A DNA stretch of 64,000 bases. Origin: a virus. A model generated the notes under the pieces. That model made no database searches, was not told the DNA's origin, and saw nothing but the letters and a program-made list of their open reading frames with translations. Both the position numbers and the translations under genes were made by a program. Positions 9,198 through 18,610 of the stretch are shown here, piece by piece; position 1 is the first letter of the stretch; every line of letters starts with the position of its first letter. The stretch is from positions 22,316-86,315 of the IMG/VR virus record IMGVR_UViG_3300042691_026747; one strand, 5' to 3'.

Positions 9198-9506
9198 ATG
9201 GCAGATACACTAGGAACTTTAGTCGATAAATTAACAACGGTTGATTTAAAAATGTGGAATAATCAAGAACTTCTTTATGAAATCAGAAGAATGAGCTTTG
9301 AGGAATATAAAGAAAAATATTTTGACACCACAGATGGTGCGGAAAGACTTTGGGACTGTTTAAAAAAGGCTTGTGACTTAAACGTACAAAGAAATCATTT
9401 GATAAATGAAATCGATGAAAAAATAATAGAAATTGTTAACGCCAAATTGAATGGTGAAGACTTGGATAATGGTAAATTTCTACAAAGAACTCATAAAACG
9501 TATTAA
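9198..9506 (+). CDS. Small DUF4254-like helical protein
   Basis: The 102-residue, all-helical protein contains LVDKLTTVDLKMWNNQE and CDLNVQRNHLINEIDEKI. The second segment resembles the C-terminal NQxR...EID helix of DUF4254-type proteins, which occur near capsule and glycosyltransferase genes in Bacteroidota. Function is unknown. The start follows an A-rich leader (aaacaaaaaa) with no Shine-Dalgarno sequence. Confidence 0.6.
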   Translation: MADTLGTLVDKLTTVDLKMWNNQELLYEIRRMSFEEYKEKYFDTTDGAERLWDCLKKACDLNVQRNHLINEIDEKIIEIVNAKLNGEDLDNGKFLQRTHKTY

Positions 9507-9508
9507 TT

Positions 9509-9661
9509 ATGAATGATTGGTCAGTTGTTGGTGGTAGTGGTAGTTTCATTAAAATGTATTTAGAAGATACGAATAATAAAAACTTTGAGATTATTAATGT
9601 TATAGAAGAATCTACTGGGTTTGCTCAATTAAAAAAAAAATTAAATGATACCTATTTATAA
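9509..9661 (+). CDS. 50-residue hypothetical protein
   Basis: A short frame starts with ATG two bases after the previous stop and ends TAA, overlapping the aminotransferase start by 17 bp. It begins MNDWSVVGGSGSFIKMYLED and ends AQLKKKLNDTYL, a plausible small alpha/beta protein. The tight spacing and overlap follow the local packing of genes. The GGSGS loop resembles the start of a nucleotide-sugar Rossmann fold, so it may be a remnant of a longer enzyme. No function can be assigned. Confidence 0.5.
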   Translation: MNDWSVVGGSGSFIKMYLEDTNNKNFEIINVIEESTGFAQLKKKLNDTYL

Positions 9662-10751
9662 ACCATATTTTAATAAACAAAATTTAAGTTACGCACATGA
9701 AGCAATTGATTCAGGTTGGGTCTCATCACAAGGTGAGTATTTGGATTTAGTTAAAAATGAGTTAAAAACAATGTTGGATTGTAAAAAAATAATTTTAACT
9801 AACAATGGTACCACCGCGACACATTTGTTATCCTTAGCTCTAAAATTTAAGCACCCAAATATCAATAAAATTATAGTACCAAATAACGTATATGTTGCAG
9901 CTTGGAACTCTTTTTTATTTGATAAGAACTACCGTTTGATACCTATAGATTGTGATTTAAACACTTGGAATTTTGATATTGATAAAATTAAAGAAAATTT
10001 AGATGAAAATACGGCAATATTAGTTGTACATAATATCGGTAATGTTGTAAATGTACCTAAATTGAAAAGAAAGTTCCCAAACACAGTTATTTTAGAAGAT
10101 AATTGTGAGGGGTTTTTAGGTCAATATGAAGATAAACCTACTGGAACAGAAAGTTTTGCTTCTTCTATATCTTTTTTCGGTAATAAAACACTAACAAGTG
10201 GGGAAGGTGGTGCTTTTATAACTAACGATGATGAAGTGTTCGAATACATAAATTGTGTTAAAAATCAAGGACAATCTGACGTAAAATTTATCCATAAATT
10301 TTTAGGTTATAATTATAGAATGACTAATATACAAGCGGCATTATTGTATGGTCAAATAAAAGATTATGATTTTATAATCAAAAATAAAAATAGGGTTTTT
10401 ATGAGATATAAAGAAATTTTTAATACAAATAAAAATATTTTAACACAAAAAATAGAAAAAAATACTAAACATTCTAATTGGATGTTTGGTATTAGGTTTG
10501 AAGGTATTTCAGTTGAGATGAAAAAAAATTTAGAAAATTATTTGTTTCAAAACGGTATTGACACAAGACCTATGTTTTACAATATAAATAAACATGAATA
10601 TTTAAAAAATATTGACTCATCAAACATTAATGCAGACATTTTACAAAAAGAATGTCTAATACTACCTAGTTTTCCAGACTTAAAAGATGGTCAAATTGAT
10701 TTTATTTCAAATAAAATTTTAAAATATTTACTAATTAACACACATACTTAA
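9645..10751 (+). CDS. DegT/DnrJ/EryC1-type PLP sugar aminotransferase
   Basis: The 368-residue enzyme shows the family order: IPIYKPYF at the N-terminus, GWVSSQGEYL, TNNGTTATHLL (PLP phosphate pocket), VILEDNCEGFLG (Asp of PLP) and FFGNKTLTSGEGG with the Schiff-base lysine at K181. The C-terminal NWMFGIR and GIDTRPMF segments also match. It transfers an amino group to a keto-sugar nucleotide, as in perosamine or 3- or 4-amino-deoxyhexose synthesis. It is probably the source of the substrate for the nearby NeuD-like acyltransferase. Confidence 0.93.
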   Translation: MIPIYKPYFNKQNLSYAHEAIDSGWVSSQGEYLDLVKNELKTMLDCKKIILTNNGTTATHLLSLALKFKHPNINKIIVPNNVYVAAWNSFLFDKNYRLIPIDCDLNTWNFDIDKIKENLDENTAILVVHNIGNVVNVPKLKRKFPNTVILEDNCEGFLGQYEDKPTGTESFASSISFFGNKTLTSGEGGAFITNDDEVFEYINCVKNQGQSDVKFIHKFLGYNYRMTNIQAALLYGQIKDYDFIIKNKNRVFMRYKEIFNTNKNILTQKIEKNTKHSNWMFGIRFEGISVEMKKNLENYLFQNGIDTRPMFYNINKHEYLKNIDSSNINADILQKECLILPSFPDLKDGQIDFISNKILKYLLINTHT

Positions 10752-10763
10752 AAATTATTTACT

Positions 10764-11489
10764 ATGAAAATAATATCTTTTTGTTTATATGGTGATGACC
10801 CTTTATATTCTGTTGGGGCCATTAAAAATGCGAAAGCGGTAAAAGAACTTTTACCTGATTGGAATTCTATGTTTTTTTGTGCTGATAATGTTAATAAAAA
10901 TATTATTGAACAAATAGAAAAAAACGGTGGCATAATAAAAATTATGGACCATAATGAGAGCTTTACAGGGATGTTTTGGAGGTTTTTACCAATATCTTAT
11001 GATAACGTATCTATAATGATGTCTAGAGATTGTGATTCTAGAGTTTTTGAAAGAGATGTTATAGCAATAAGAGAGTTTGAAAATTCAAATTATAATTACT
11101 CTATAATTAGAGACCACCCTATAGGTCATCATTACAGAATTAATGGTGGTATGTGGGGGGCAAAAAAAACCGAATTTATAAAAAAAATAAATGTTTACAT
11201 TGATGAATTTTTAAAAAATAAATTTAATCATATTTATAACACACCAGAATCAAAAAAAGATAGTATAAGAAACCAAGACCAAATATTTCTTGGTCAGGTT
11301 ATTTATCCAAATATTGTAAATGATGCGTTAATACACGACGAGTATTTTAGATACGAACCAAATTGTGTAAAACTAAATCATGACAGAAAATCTTGTGATT
11401 TTGCTTTTATTGGTGAATCTATAGATATAAATGATGAATCTAGAGATGCTCCTTTACAAAGATTACCTACAAAAGAAAAATATAAATAA
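10764..11489 (+). CDS. GT-A-like glycosyltransferase, unassigned family
   Basis: The 241-residue protein begins IISFCLYGDDPLYSVGAIKNA and has MMSRDCDSRV (about residues 89-98), where CDS/DCD gives a DxD-like site as in several GT-A families. INGGMWGAKK (about 127-136) corresponds to the usual GGxxxx acceptor loop. It resembles uncharacterised phage and bacterial GT-A proteins. The context supports a glycan role. Confidence 0.65.
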   Translation: MKIISFCLYGDDPLYSVGAIKNAKAVKELLPDWNSMFFCADNVNKNIIEQIEKNGGIIKIMDHNESFTGMFWRFLPISYDNVSIMMSRDCDSRVFERDVIAIREFENSNYNYSIIRDHPIGHHYRINGGMWGAKKTEFIKKINVYIDEFLKNKFNHIYNTPESKKDSIRNQDQIFLGQVIYPNIVNDALIHDEYFRYEPNCVKLNHDRKSCDFAFIGESIDINDESRDAPLQRLPTKEKYK

Positions 11490-11490
11490 T

Positions 11491-12300
11491 ATGGAGTTAA
11501 CTTATGTAATATACTCACACACAGAGTTTTTAGATTTACTAAAAATAACTTACGACTATTTAGAAAATGTTGATAATAAAATACTTTTGATAAATAAAAG
11601 TAATCATGAACATGATATATATTCTAAATTTAAAAAAGTTTTATTTTATGACGATTCTCTGCCTTACACCAATAAAGTTTCTGAGGCTTTAAGTAAAATA
11701 GACTCTAAATATATATTATTCACACATGAAGTTGATGTCCCTTTAAAACGTGACGAATCTATTTTAGATAAATTTATCCAATTAATGGAATTAGAATCTA
11801 TTGATAGGATTGATTTACAACCAAATGGGGGTCAATCAGGTAGGTTTATAAAAATTTTAAAAGATAAAAAAGTTGAAGAATGGCCTCATATTGAGTTTAA
11901 TGAAATAGATAATGATGATATGTGTTTAGGGTTACATACAAATCCCGATACTTATATTTATAATGTTAACCCATCTATATGGAATAGAAATTCACTTATT
12001 GAAGTATTTGAAACATTTAAGGGTAGGACTTATAGAGATATAGAATATGGTGATGTACAAAATTATTGTACAAAATTTAAGATTTATAATTTATATTCAG
12101 TAAACCACACATTACGTTGTGGTTATATGAATAGTTTACCTTTTTACAAATACATACACATAACACATTATCGTAGATTGTTGAGATTTGATGGTACATG
12201 GAAATGTGAGTTTGGTCACACATATATTGATGCAGCTGAAGAGTATACAGAAATAGTTAACAAATATAATCTAAGAAATTGTGGTAGACCATTTAGTTAA
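11491..12300 (+). CDS. GT-A-like glycosyltransferase, unassigned family
   Basis: The start at 11491 (MELTYVIYSHTEFLDLLKIT) immediately follows the previous stop. A longer upstream frame would overlap the earlier gene by 59 bp and is less likely. The 269-residue protein has a Rossmann-like N-terminus, YILFTHEVDVPLKRDES as the probable DxD-like site (about residues 77-93), and a C-terminal region rich in aromatic residues. No family was recognised with certainty. Confidence 0.6.
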   Translation: MELTYVIYSHTEFLDLLKITYDYLENVDNKILLINKSNHEHDIYSKFKKVLFYDDSLPYTNKVSEALSKIDSKYILFTHEVDVPLKRDESILDKFIQLMELESIDRIDLQPNGGQSGRFIKILKDKKVEEWPHIEFNEIDNDDMCLGLHTNPDTYIYNVNPSIWNRNSLIEVFETFKGRTYRDIEYGDVQNYCTKFKIYNLYSVNHTLRCGYMNSLPFYKYIHITHYRRLLRFDGTWKCEFGHTYIDAAEEYTEIVNKYNLRNCGRPFS

Positions 12301-12303
12301 TAC

Positions 12304-13722
12304 ATGAAAGTTGCTCTATTAATTTCTGGATACTTAAGAAGTTTTAAAAACAACATACCCAATATCAAGGAAAAAATTATTGATAAATTTGACAGGGTAG
12401 ATGTTTATATGCATATAACTAAAAATGAATCAGAAGAGGACAAATATTTAAACAACATAAACGAATCACAAGAGATAGGTTACATTTCTAAAATGTTGAA
12501 CCCTATAGCTTTAATATATGAACCAAATATAGAATGGTTTGAAGATAAAGAGAAAAATAGTTTATATAATAAGTGGTTCAAATTTTTCAAACTTAACCAA
12601 ATTAAAATAGATAATGAAACTAAATTTGGTGACTATGATTTGGTTATAAAATATAGACCAGATTTGGATTTAATATCTGATGGATTAATAATAGATGATC
12701 CATTGAAAGATGTTGTTTACATACCTAAGGACAGTAAGATAGATAAAAATAAATTAACTAAAATAGATGACAAATATCTATGTGATATAATAGCTTACGG
12801 TAACTCTAAAGTTATGAATGAATATTTTTCTTTATATACTCATTTAGATTATATGACAAAAAAATATGGTAATGTGTCTGAAACATTATTATATTGGTAT
12901 TTGGTGGAATATGGTATAAAGTACAAAGAATTACATATAGATTATATGGTTATTTTATCTATGTGTAATGTTTTCGCCATTGCTGGTGATTCTGGTTCTG
13001 GTAAGACTACACTAGGTAATTTACTAAAAAAATATTTTTCAAATTCTCTAATGTTGGAGTGTGATAGATATCATAAATGGGAAAGGGGTCATGATAAATG
13101 GAAAGACTTAACACATTTAAACCCAGAAGCTAATTTCATCACCAAAATGAACGACGACATCTTTGATTTAAAAATAGGTAAAGACATATATCAAGTTGAT
13201 TATGATCACAAAACAGGTAAGTTTACAGAAAAAGAGTATATAGAATCATCCGATAATATAATAGTTTGTGGTTTACACAGTTTATATGTACAAAATGATA
13301 GTATATACAATTTAAAAATATTCATAGATACTGATAGTGAACTTAAAAAAAAGTGGAAAATACAAAGAGATGTTGTAGAACGTGGTTATAGTATGGATAA
13401 AGTTTTAAAACAGATTGAGGGTAGACGTGTAGATTATGAAAAATACATTCTACCACAGAAAGATTTATCTGATATTATAATAAATTTTCATGAAAATGAT
13501 GGTCTGAAATTGAAATTATGTATAAATAAAAAATACAACATAGATAAAGTGGTAGATGAATTGATGGGTGATGGTATACCATTTATTAGGGAAACAAATA
13601 TTAAATTTAATGTACTAACATTCGATACTTATTGTGGGTTTAAAAACTTAAAACCACATTTTAAGGTCGGTAATTACTACGATTATATACTTTATTTTAT
13701 AATGAACGTTAATTATAATTAG
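12304..13722 (+). CDS. Fusion of GT-like domain and PRK/uridine-kinase-like kinase
   Basis: The 472-residue protein has two parts. Residues 1 to about 215 begin KVALLISGYLRSFKNNI, as in glycan-associated proteins of LPS and capsule loci, with a YRPDLDL (about 118-124) possible metal site. From about 220 the frame continues into a P-loop kinase: AIAGDSGSGKTTLGN (Walker A, about 226-240), LECDRYHKW, TGKFTEKEYIES, VVERGY and RRVDYEKYI, the order of phosphoribulokinase/uridine kinases. It probably phosphorylates a sugar or nucleoside for glycan synthesis. No internal stop or frameshift is seen, so the fusion appears genuine. Confidence 0.72.
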   Translation: MKVALLISGYLRSFKNNIPNIKEKIIDKFDRVDVYMHITKNESEEDKYLNNINESQEIGYISKMLNPIALIYEPNIEWFEDKEKNSLYNKWFKFFKLNQIKIDNETKFGDYDLVIKYRPDLDLISDGLIIDDPLKDVVYIPKDSKIDKNKLTKIDDKYLCDIIAYGNSKVMNEYFSLYTHLDYMTKKYGNVSETLLYWYLVEYGIKYKELHIDYMVILSMCNVFAIAGDSGSGKTTLGNLLKKYFSNSLMLECDRYHKWERGHDKWKDLTHLNPEANFITKMNDDIFDLKIGKDIYQVDYDHKTGKFTEKEYIESSDNIIVCGLHSLYVQNDSIYNLKIFIDTDSELKKKWKIQRDVVERGYSMDKVLKQIEGRRVDYEKYILPQKDLSDIIINFHENDGLKLKLCINKKYNIDKVVDELMGDGIPFIRETNIKFNVLTFDTYCGFKNLKPHFKVGNYYDYILYFIMNVNYN

Positions 13723-13725
13723 AGT

Positions 13726-14460
13726 ATGAAAGATGCCGTAATATTCGCGACCTATGTACCTACAGTTGATAGGTTACACATTGGTATAGAAATGTTAGAT
13801 AAAATATGTGAACATTTTAAAGATTGTGATATTTTCATAGGGATTAATCCATCTTGTAGAGAGTGGGTTGAAACCATAGAATCTTATAAAGATAGATTGA
13901 ATATATATTATGAAATCACAGAAGATGATAAGGTGATCAAATCAGACGCCTCCGCATATCAAACGGCTTTAAAATTATACAAAAAAATTGGTTTAGAACA
14001 TAAATTATTATGGTTTATGCATACAAAAGGTGTCACATCTGGTAGTACGTTAAGAAGTTCAGTATATAAAATATTCCACTCAAAAAGAAAGGATATAGAA
14101 ACTTTATTTGATAATAATGATCGTTTAGGTTTATTTATGCCTTGGATGATAAGGCAACTACCTAAGAATAAAGATTATGTTGAAAATAATTTAAAACACA
14201 TATTAATTGGTAATCATTTTAATAGATGTTCAGATTTAACTGGTCATTATACTTTTTACACAATAAAAGGTTCTATTATAAAAAATTTCCTAAATGATGT
14301 TATTGAAGACTTTTTTCAAAAAAATCTACTTACATTAGGTGTTGAACATAAATTTGATTTATATTTTTTTGAACGTGATTTCCCTATGATTGTAGAGAAA
14401 TATGGTTATACGTCATACCCAAACGATCATTCTTGGGCTTTAAAATACGAACACTCTTAA
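13726..14460 (+). CDS. Putative glycan-synthesis protein, RgpF-like features
   Basis: The 244-residue protein begins KDAVIFATYVPTVDRLHIGIE and includes LLWFMHTKGVTSGSTLRSS (about residues 104-122), resembling the HTK signature of rhamnan-synthesis RgpF-type proteins and other GT-A-like enzymes. The C-terminal half (WMIRQL, TGHYTFYTIKGSII) is likewise similar in pattern. The assignment rests on these segments and on location among glycosyltransferase genes. Confidence 0.5.
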   Translation: MKDAVIFATYVPTVDRLHIGIEMLDKICEHFKDCDIFIGINPSCREWVETIESYKDRLNIYYEITEDDKVIKSDASAYQTALKLYKKIGLEHKLLWFMHTKGVTSGSTLRSSVYKIFHSKRKDIETLFDNNDRLGLFMPWMIRQLPKNKDYVENNLKHILIGNHFNRCSDLTGHYTFYTIKGSIIKNFLNDVIEDFFQKNLLTLGVEHKFDLYFFERDFPMIVEKYGYTSYPNDHSWALKYEHS

Positions 14461-14473
14461 TAAAAAAAACAAT

Positions 14474-15199
14474 ATGACAATAGACGAATTAGCTGTTAAA
14501 CACAATACTGATAAAAGTAGTTTAGATCATCAGTATACCCAACATTATCAAAAATATTTTGATAAGTATATTAAGTCCCCAAATAAAATATTAGAACTTG
14601 GAATTTATTCTACTACAGCAGTTCCACAAATAGATACTTGTGGTGCCTCATTAAGAACTTGGTCGGAATATTACCCCGATGCAACAATATATGGGTTAGA
14701 TTTAGTAGACCACACTGTTTTGGATAGACATTATAAAAATATAAAAACTACTTGTTGTAATTGTGAAATAAGAACAAGCAGTGATTTTCAAAACTATGAA
14801 AATACTTTTTTAAAAAATATCCACACCAACATGGAAGGGGGAAAAATAGGGTTAGACCATGTAATAAATACATTTGGCTCTGACTATGATATTATAATTG
14901 ATGACGGTCCACATACTATGGCAGGGCAACAAATTTTTTTAGGTTTTATGTTTAAACATTTAAAATCTGGTGGATTATTTGTAATTGAAGATTTATTTAC
15001 ATCAAGAGATGGAAGGTATAATCAGGGTCCTAGTACAGATAAAACTACTTTATGGATGGCAGAAAATTACCTAAAGACTGGTAAGATAGAATCAGATTTT
15101 ATGGCAAAAGATGAGATCGAATATTTAAATGATAACATATTAGAATTTAATTTAGAAAAAGGTCGATATTCAGAAATAATTTTTATTATAAAAAAATAA
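14474..15199 (+). CDS. SAM-dependent O-methyltransferase, MycE-like
   Basis: The 241-residue enzyme has an N-terminal AVKHNTDKSSLDHQYTQHY helix pair typical of demethylmacrocin-type O-methyltransferases, motif I as ILELGIYST (about residues 39-47), IYGLDLVD for ribose binding, and DIIIDDGPHTMAGQQ (about 139-153) with the metal-binding acidic pair and catalytic His. GGLFVIEDL follows. It probably methylates a sugar hydroxyl. It is followed by a TylF-like methyltransferase one base away. Confidence 0.8.
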   Translation: MTIDELAVKHNTDKSSLDHQYTQHYQKYFDKYIKSPNKILELGIYSTTAVPQIDTCGASLRTWSEYYPDATIYGLDLVDHTVLDRHYKNIKTTCCNCEIRTSSDFQNYENTFLKNIHTNMEGGKIGLDHVINTFGSDYDIIIDDGPHTMAGQQIFLGFMFKHLKSGGLFVIEDLFTSRDGRYNQGPSTDKTTLWMAENYLKTGKIESDFMAKDEIEYLNDNILEFNLEKGRYSEIIFIIKK

Positions 15200-15200
15200 T

Positions 15201-15929
15201 ATGAAAAATACGATAATAGATATAACAAATAAGAATACAAAAAATAACCCAAAAGATGAAATTTATAAATCATTTAATGATTTTATATTTTCAGAAGATA
15301 CTAAGCTAGTTGGTAAACTGTTACATAGATTCCAACACTTTTTAAATATTAAAGATATTCCTGGTGATATAGTAGAGGTAGGGGTGTTTAAAGGTTCGGG
15401 TATTGCCACATTTTCAAAATTTATAGAAGTTTATTGCCCAAACTCAAATAAAAAAGTATTAGGATTTGATATTTTTGGTACTGTTGAGGCCGATGAAATT
15501 TTAAATAAAGATAGTAAATTAGATAAAGAATCTATGAATATAGTATACAATAGAGTTAATGTAGATGACCTATCTTTGGAATCAGTGAAAGGTAGATTAT
15601 TGGGTACTAAAATATCTACCGATAAATACGAATTAATAAAAGGTGATGTAGAGACATCAATACCAAGATTTTTAGAAGAAAATCCTGGTTTTAGAATTTC
15701 AATGTTATATATAGATGTTGATTTAGATAGACCCACTTATTTTGCTTTAAAATATCTTTGGGACAGAATTTTACCTGGTGGCGTAATTTTGTTTGATGAA
15801 TTTGAATACCATAAATTCACGGAAAGTAAAGGTGTAGAGAAGTTTTTAAAAGAAAAAGGTATAGATTTTAGTTTAAAAAGTACAAACTGGATTGCACCCA
15901 CAGCTTATATGTATAAAAAGGGTTTCTAA
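15201..15929 (+). CDS. TylF/MycF-type O-methyltransferase
   Basis: The 242-residue protein matches the macrocin O-methyltransferase family (PF05711 type). It has GDIVEVGVFKGSGIATFSK (SAM motif I, about 54-72), VLGFDIFGT, ISMLYIDVDLDRPTYFALK (about 170-188) with metal-binding Asp residues, and LPGGVILFDEFEY. In mycinamicin and tylosin biosynthesis the MycE and MycF enzymes methylate a deoxyhexose in sequence. The adjacent MycE-like gene suggests a similar two-step methylation here, inferred from gene order. Confidence 0.88.
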   Translation: MKNTIIDITNKNTKNNPKDEIYKSFNDFIFSEDTKLVGKLLHRFQHFLNIKDIPGDIVEVGVFKGSGIATFSKFIEVYCPNSNKKVLGFDIFGTVEADEILNKDSKLDKESMNIVYNRVNVDDLSLESVKGRLLGTKISTDKYELIKGDVETSIPRFLEENPGFRISMLYIDVDLDRPTYFALKYLWDRILPGGVILFDEFEYHKFTESKGVEKFLKEKGIDFSLKSTNWIAPTAYMYKKGF

Positions 15930-17152
15930 TGTTTTTAGATAGTAATTTTTTATATAAAAACATTCACAAAAAAGACCGTAACAATAGGGAAATTAATTTA
16001 TATAAAATAACGGATGTAAGTTTAATCGGACAAAACCTTTACTACCCTAATTGTTTATTAAAAAAAGAAAGTAATGTAATAAACCCAATGGATGAGAAGA
16101 TAATGTCTCTAAAAGATGTTACCACCCAAGAGAACTACAGTATAAATGACACCGTAAAAACCACCGTACTTAATACACCTGTTTTTTATTTTGTATATAA
16201 TACAGATAATTACTACCATTTTATATATGATACTTTACCTTATTTAATGAGTTATAAATTTATTAAAAAAGAAATACCCAGTATAAAATTATTAATGAAC
16301 TACCCCGCTGAAAATAATAATAAATTTTACCCATTTGTTTTAGAATTTTTAAATTTATTAGATATTGATGTTGTGGGGGATGTAGTTATTTGTGATTCAA
16401 ACACTGTCTATAAAGAAATTTACATATCAAATTCATATACTCACGGTATAGATTCAAATCTACCACCAAGGTATGAAGTTTACCAATTATATAAACACAT
16501 AGTAGGTAAAGTCACCAAATCCGTTGTGGATTATAATAATCAACCTAAAAAAATATATGTATCTAGAAGAAGTTGGATGCATAACGACTTCACCAATATA
16601 GGTACTAATTATACCACAAGAAGGAAATTAATCAATGAGGATGAGTTAGTAGAGTCTCTAGTTAAACAAGGATTTGTAGAGGTTTTCACCGAAAATTTAA
16701 CTACCGTTGAGAAGATATTGTTATTTTCACAAGTAGAATATGTGGTTGGTTCAATTGGTGGTGGTATGTGTAACGTTCTATTTTCTAAACCACAAACAAA
16801 AGTATTATCAATAATATCACCAACATTCTTAGACGTTAATAACAGGTTTAAATACTCATTCAGTAATGTTAATGTGTCATATTTCACAGAAACATCACAT
16901 GTATCTAACGATTTATTTAAAAAATATATGAGAGTTAAGTGTAATGATGTTATTGGTGAAATTATTGATGTATCTGAAGATGAACTAACTATAAGTTATT
17001 CTAAAAATTTTGTAGCAGGGTGGAATAATCAAACAAAATATGAAAATAAAATTTTAAATAAAAAATATTGTAAACCATTAGATAACGGTTTAAATTCTGA
17101 ATGGACTCTTAATGTTAAAGATTTAATCACAACTATTTACAATGGTGAATGA
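15929..17152 (+). CDS. GT61-family (DUF563) glycosyltransferase
   Basis: The 407-residue protein has the DUF563 order: VFYFVYNTDNYYHFIYDTLPYL (an aromatic/His site near residues 90-110), KKIYVSRRSWMHND, RKLINEDELVESLVKQGFVEV (about 230-250), FSQVEYVVGSIGGGMCNVLFSKP (about 268-290) and a VLSIISP strand. GT61 enzymes include xylosyl- and GlcNAc-transferases. It begins on the stop of the preceding gene and ends in an ATGA overlap. Confidence 0.9.
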   Translation: MFLDSNFLYKNIHKKDRNNREINLYKITDVSLIGQNLYYPNCLLKKESNVINPMDEKIMSLKDVTTQENYSINDTVKTTVLNTPVFYFVYNTDNYYHFIYDTLPYLMSYKFIKKEIPSIKLLMNYPAENNNKFYPFVLEFLNLLDIDVVGDVVICDSNTVYKEIYISNSYTHGIDSNLPPRYEVYQLYKHIVGKVTKSVVDYNNQPKKIYVSRRSWMHNDFTNIGTNYTTRRKLINEDELVESLVKQGFVEVFTENLTTVEKILLFSQVEYVVGSIGGGMCNVLFSKPQTKVLSIISPTFLDVNNRFKYSFSNVNVSYFTETSHVSNDLFKKYMRVKCNDVIGEIIDVSEDELTISYSKNFVAGWNNQTKYENKILNKKYCKPLDNGLNSEWTLNVKDLITTIYNGE

Positions 17153-17847
17153 AATTGGTAATATTTGGTATGTTTGAGAATAAAATAAAATTGTTAGAAT
17201 TGTCTAAAAAAGTATCTAAGTTTTGTGTAGGTGTCGAAGGAAACGTTTCAACCAAGATAAAAACACCACAAAATTATTTGATAGTGATAAAAGCTAGTGG
17301 CACTAAACTATCTAATTTGTCTGAGGATGATTTAGTTGATTTCGACTCAGAAGGTAAACAAATATCTAATTTAAATAAAAAAGGTAGTATGGAGTTAGGT
17401 TTCCATACATACTTGTTGAGTTTTGATGATATTAATTTTGTATCACACACTCACCCGGTAAATACATTAAAAATATTATGTAGTACACACTCTGAAACAT
17501 TTGCTAAATATAGATTATTTCCAGATCAGGTAGTATTTAACGGTGGTAAATCTTGTTTAATACCATACGTTAAACCTGGTGATGAATTAACCATAATGGT
17601 TAAAAAATATGTCGAGAACTTCATTAAAAAGGAGGGATATTTCCCAAAACTCATATTGTTACAAAATCACGGCATAATCACTTGTGGTAAAAACATCGAA
17701 GAGTGTTTAATATCATCAGAAATTTGTGAAAAATCTGCCGAGGTTTTTATACAAAACACCAATTATTCTAATTTTTTAACAAAAAAACAGGTTATAGATT
17801 TATTGAAGGATAAGCAAGAAAAATATAGACAAGAAAATTTAACATGA
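17149..17847 (+). CDS. Class II aldolase/adducin-domain protein
   Basis: The 232-residue protein has the class II aldolase fold. GVEGNVSTKI (about residues 29-38) binds phosphate, IKASGTKLSNL forms the glycine-rich loop, VSHTHPVNTLKIL (about 99-111) holds the first Zn histidines and LLQNHGIITCGKN (about 170-182) the third. Fuculose- and rhamnulose-phosphate aldolases and ribulose-5-phosphate epimerases share this arrangement. It probably makes or interconverts a sugar phosphate for the glycan. The ATGA start overlaps the previous stop. An internal Met at codon 8 is an alternative start. Confidence 0.85.
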   Translation: MKLVIFGMFENKIKLLELSKKVSKFCVGVEGNVSTKIKTPQNYLIVIKASGTKLSNLSEDDLVDFDSEGKQISNLNKKGSMELGFHTYLLSFDDINFVSHTHPVNTLKILCSTHSETFAKYRLFPDQVVFNGGKSCLIPYVKPGDELTIMVKKYVENFIKKEGYFPKLILLQNHGIITCGKNIEECLISSEICEKSAEVFIQNTNYSNFLTKKQVIDLLKDKQEKYRQENLT

Positions 17848-18137
17848 AAGTTATATACGTGGATATAGATGAAACTATTTGTGAGACACCCTCACCAAGA
17901 AATTATTTCAACGCAAAACCAATAACAGAAAATATAGATAAGATTAATAAATTATATGATAAAGGTTATACTATAGTTTATTGGACAGCACGTGGTAGTA
18001 GAACACAAATAAATTGGTATGAATTAACTAAAAAACAATTATTAGAATGGGGTGCTAAACACCACGAATTGAATGTTAATAAACCTTATTACGATTTGTT
18101 TATCGATGATAAAACATTAAGAATAGAAGAAATATGA
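17844..18137 (+). CDS. Small HAD-type phosphatase
   Basis: The 97-residue protein contains DIDETIC (D7, D9, HAD motif I), YWTARGSRTQ (motif II threonine), a lysine-bearing helix and YDLFIDDKTLR (motif IV acidic pair). It matches the short capless HAD phosphatases of capsular-polysaccharide loci. It would dephosphorylate a small sugar phosphate. ATGA overlaps link it to genes on both sides. Confidence 0.85.
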   Translation: MKVIYVDIDETICETPSPRNYFNAKPITENIDKINKLYDKGYTIVYWTARGSRTQINWYELTKKQLLEWGAKHHELNVNKPYYDLFIDDKTLRIEEI

Positions 18138-18610
18138 AGTTAATTTCTCATAGGGGTAATATACAAGGACCAAAGATAGATAGAGAAAACTCACCGTCTT
18201 ATATAGATACAGCCATTTCTGCTGGTTATGAGGTTGAAATTGATTTAAGATATATCTGTGATAAATTTTATTTGGGTCATGACACCCCAGATTATGAAGT
18301 GTCAGAAACATGGTTGAAATTGAGAAAAGAAAAATTATGGATTCATTGTAAAGATTTAGATTCAGCCAATAAATTAATAGAAATTGGTGGTTTTATGTTT
18401 TTTTGTCATAATTCAGATCCTTATGTTTTGACTAGTAATAAATTTATATGGGTACATGATTTAACTAGGAACTTATCTAGTAAATCGACAATAATACCAC
18501 TTTTAAATATTCAAGACATAGATGATTATAACAAAGATGTTGTATACGCTGTTTGTTCCGATTATGTATTACATGCTGAAAATCAATTAAAAAAGAAGGG
18601 GTTATGTTAA
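18134..18610 (+). CDS. GDPD-like phosphodiesterase-fold protein
   Basis: The 158-residue protein begins KLISHRGNIQG, where HRG is the glycerophosphodiester phosphodiesterase motif, followed by ENSPSYIDTAISAGYEVEIDLR (catalytic/metal E, E and D) and FYLGHDTPDYE (second His). The C-terminal half is shorter than in full enzymes (about 240 residues). Such small GDPD-fold proteins occur in glycan clusters. It overlaps the next gene by 7 bp. Confidence 0.8.
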   Translation: MKLISHRGNIQGPKIDRENSPSYIDTAISAGYEVEIDLRYICDKFYLGHDTPDYEVSETWLKLRKEKLWIHCKDLDSANKLIEIGGFMFFCHNSDPYVLTSNKFIWVHDLTRNLSSKSTIIPLLNIQDIDDYNKDVVYAVCSDYVLHAENQLKKKGLC

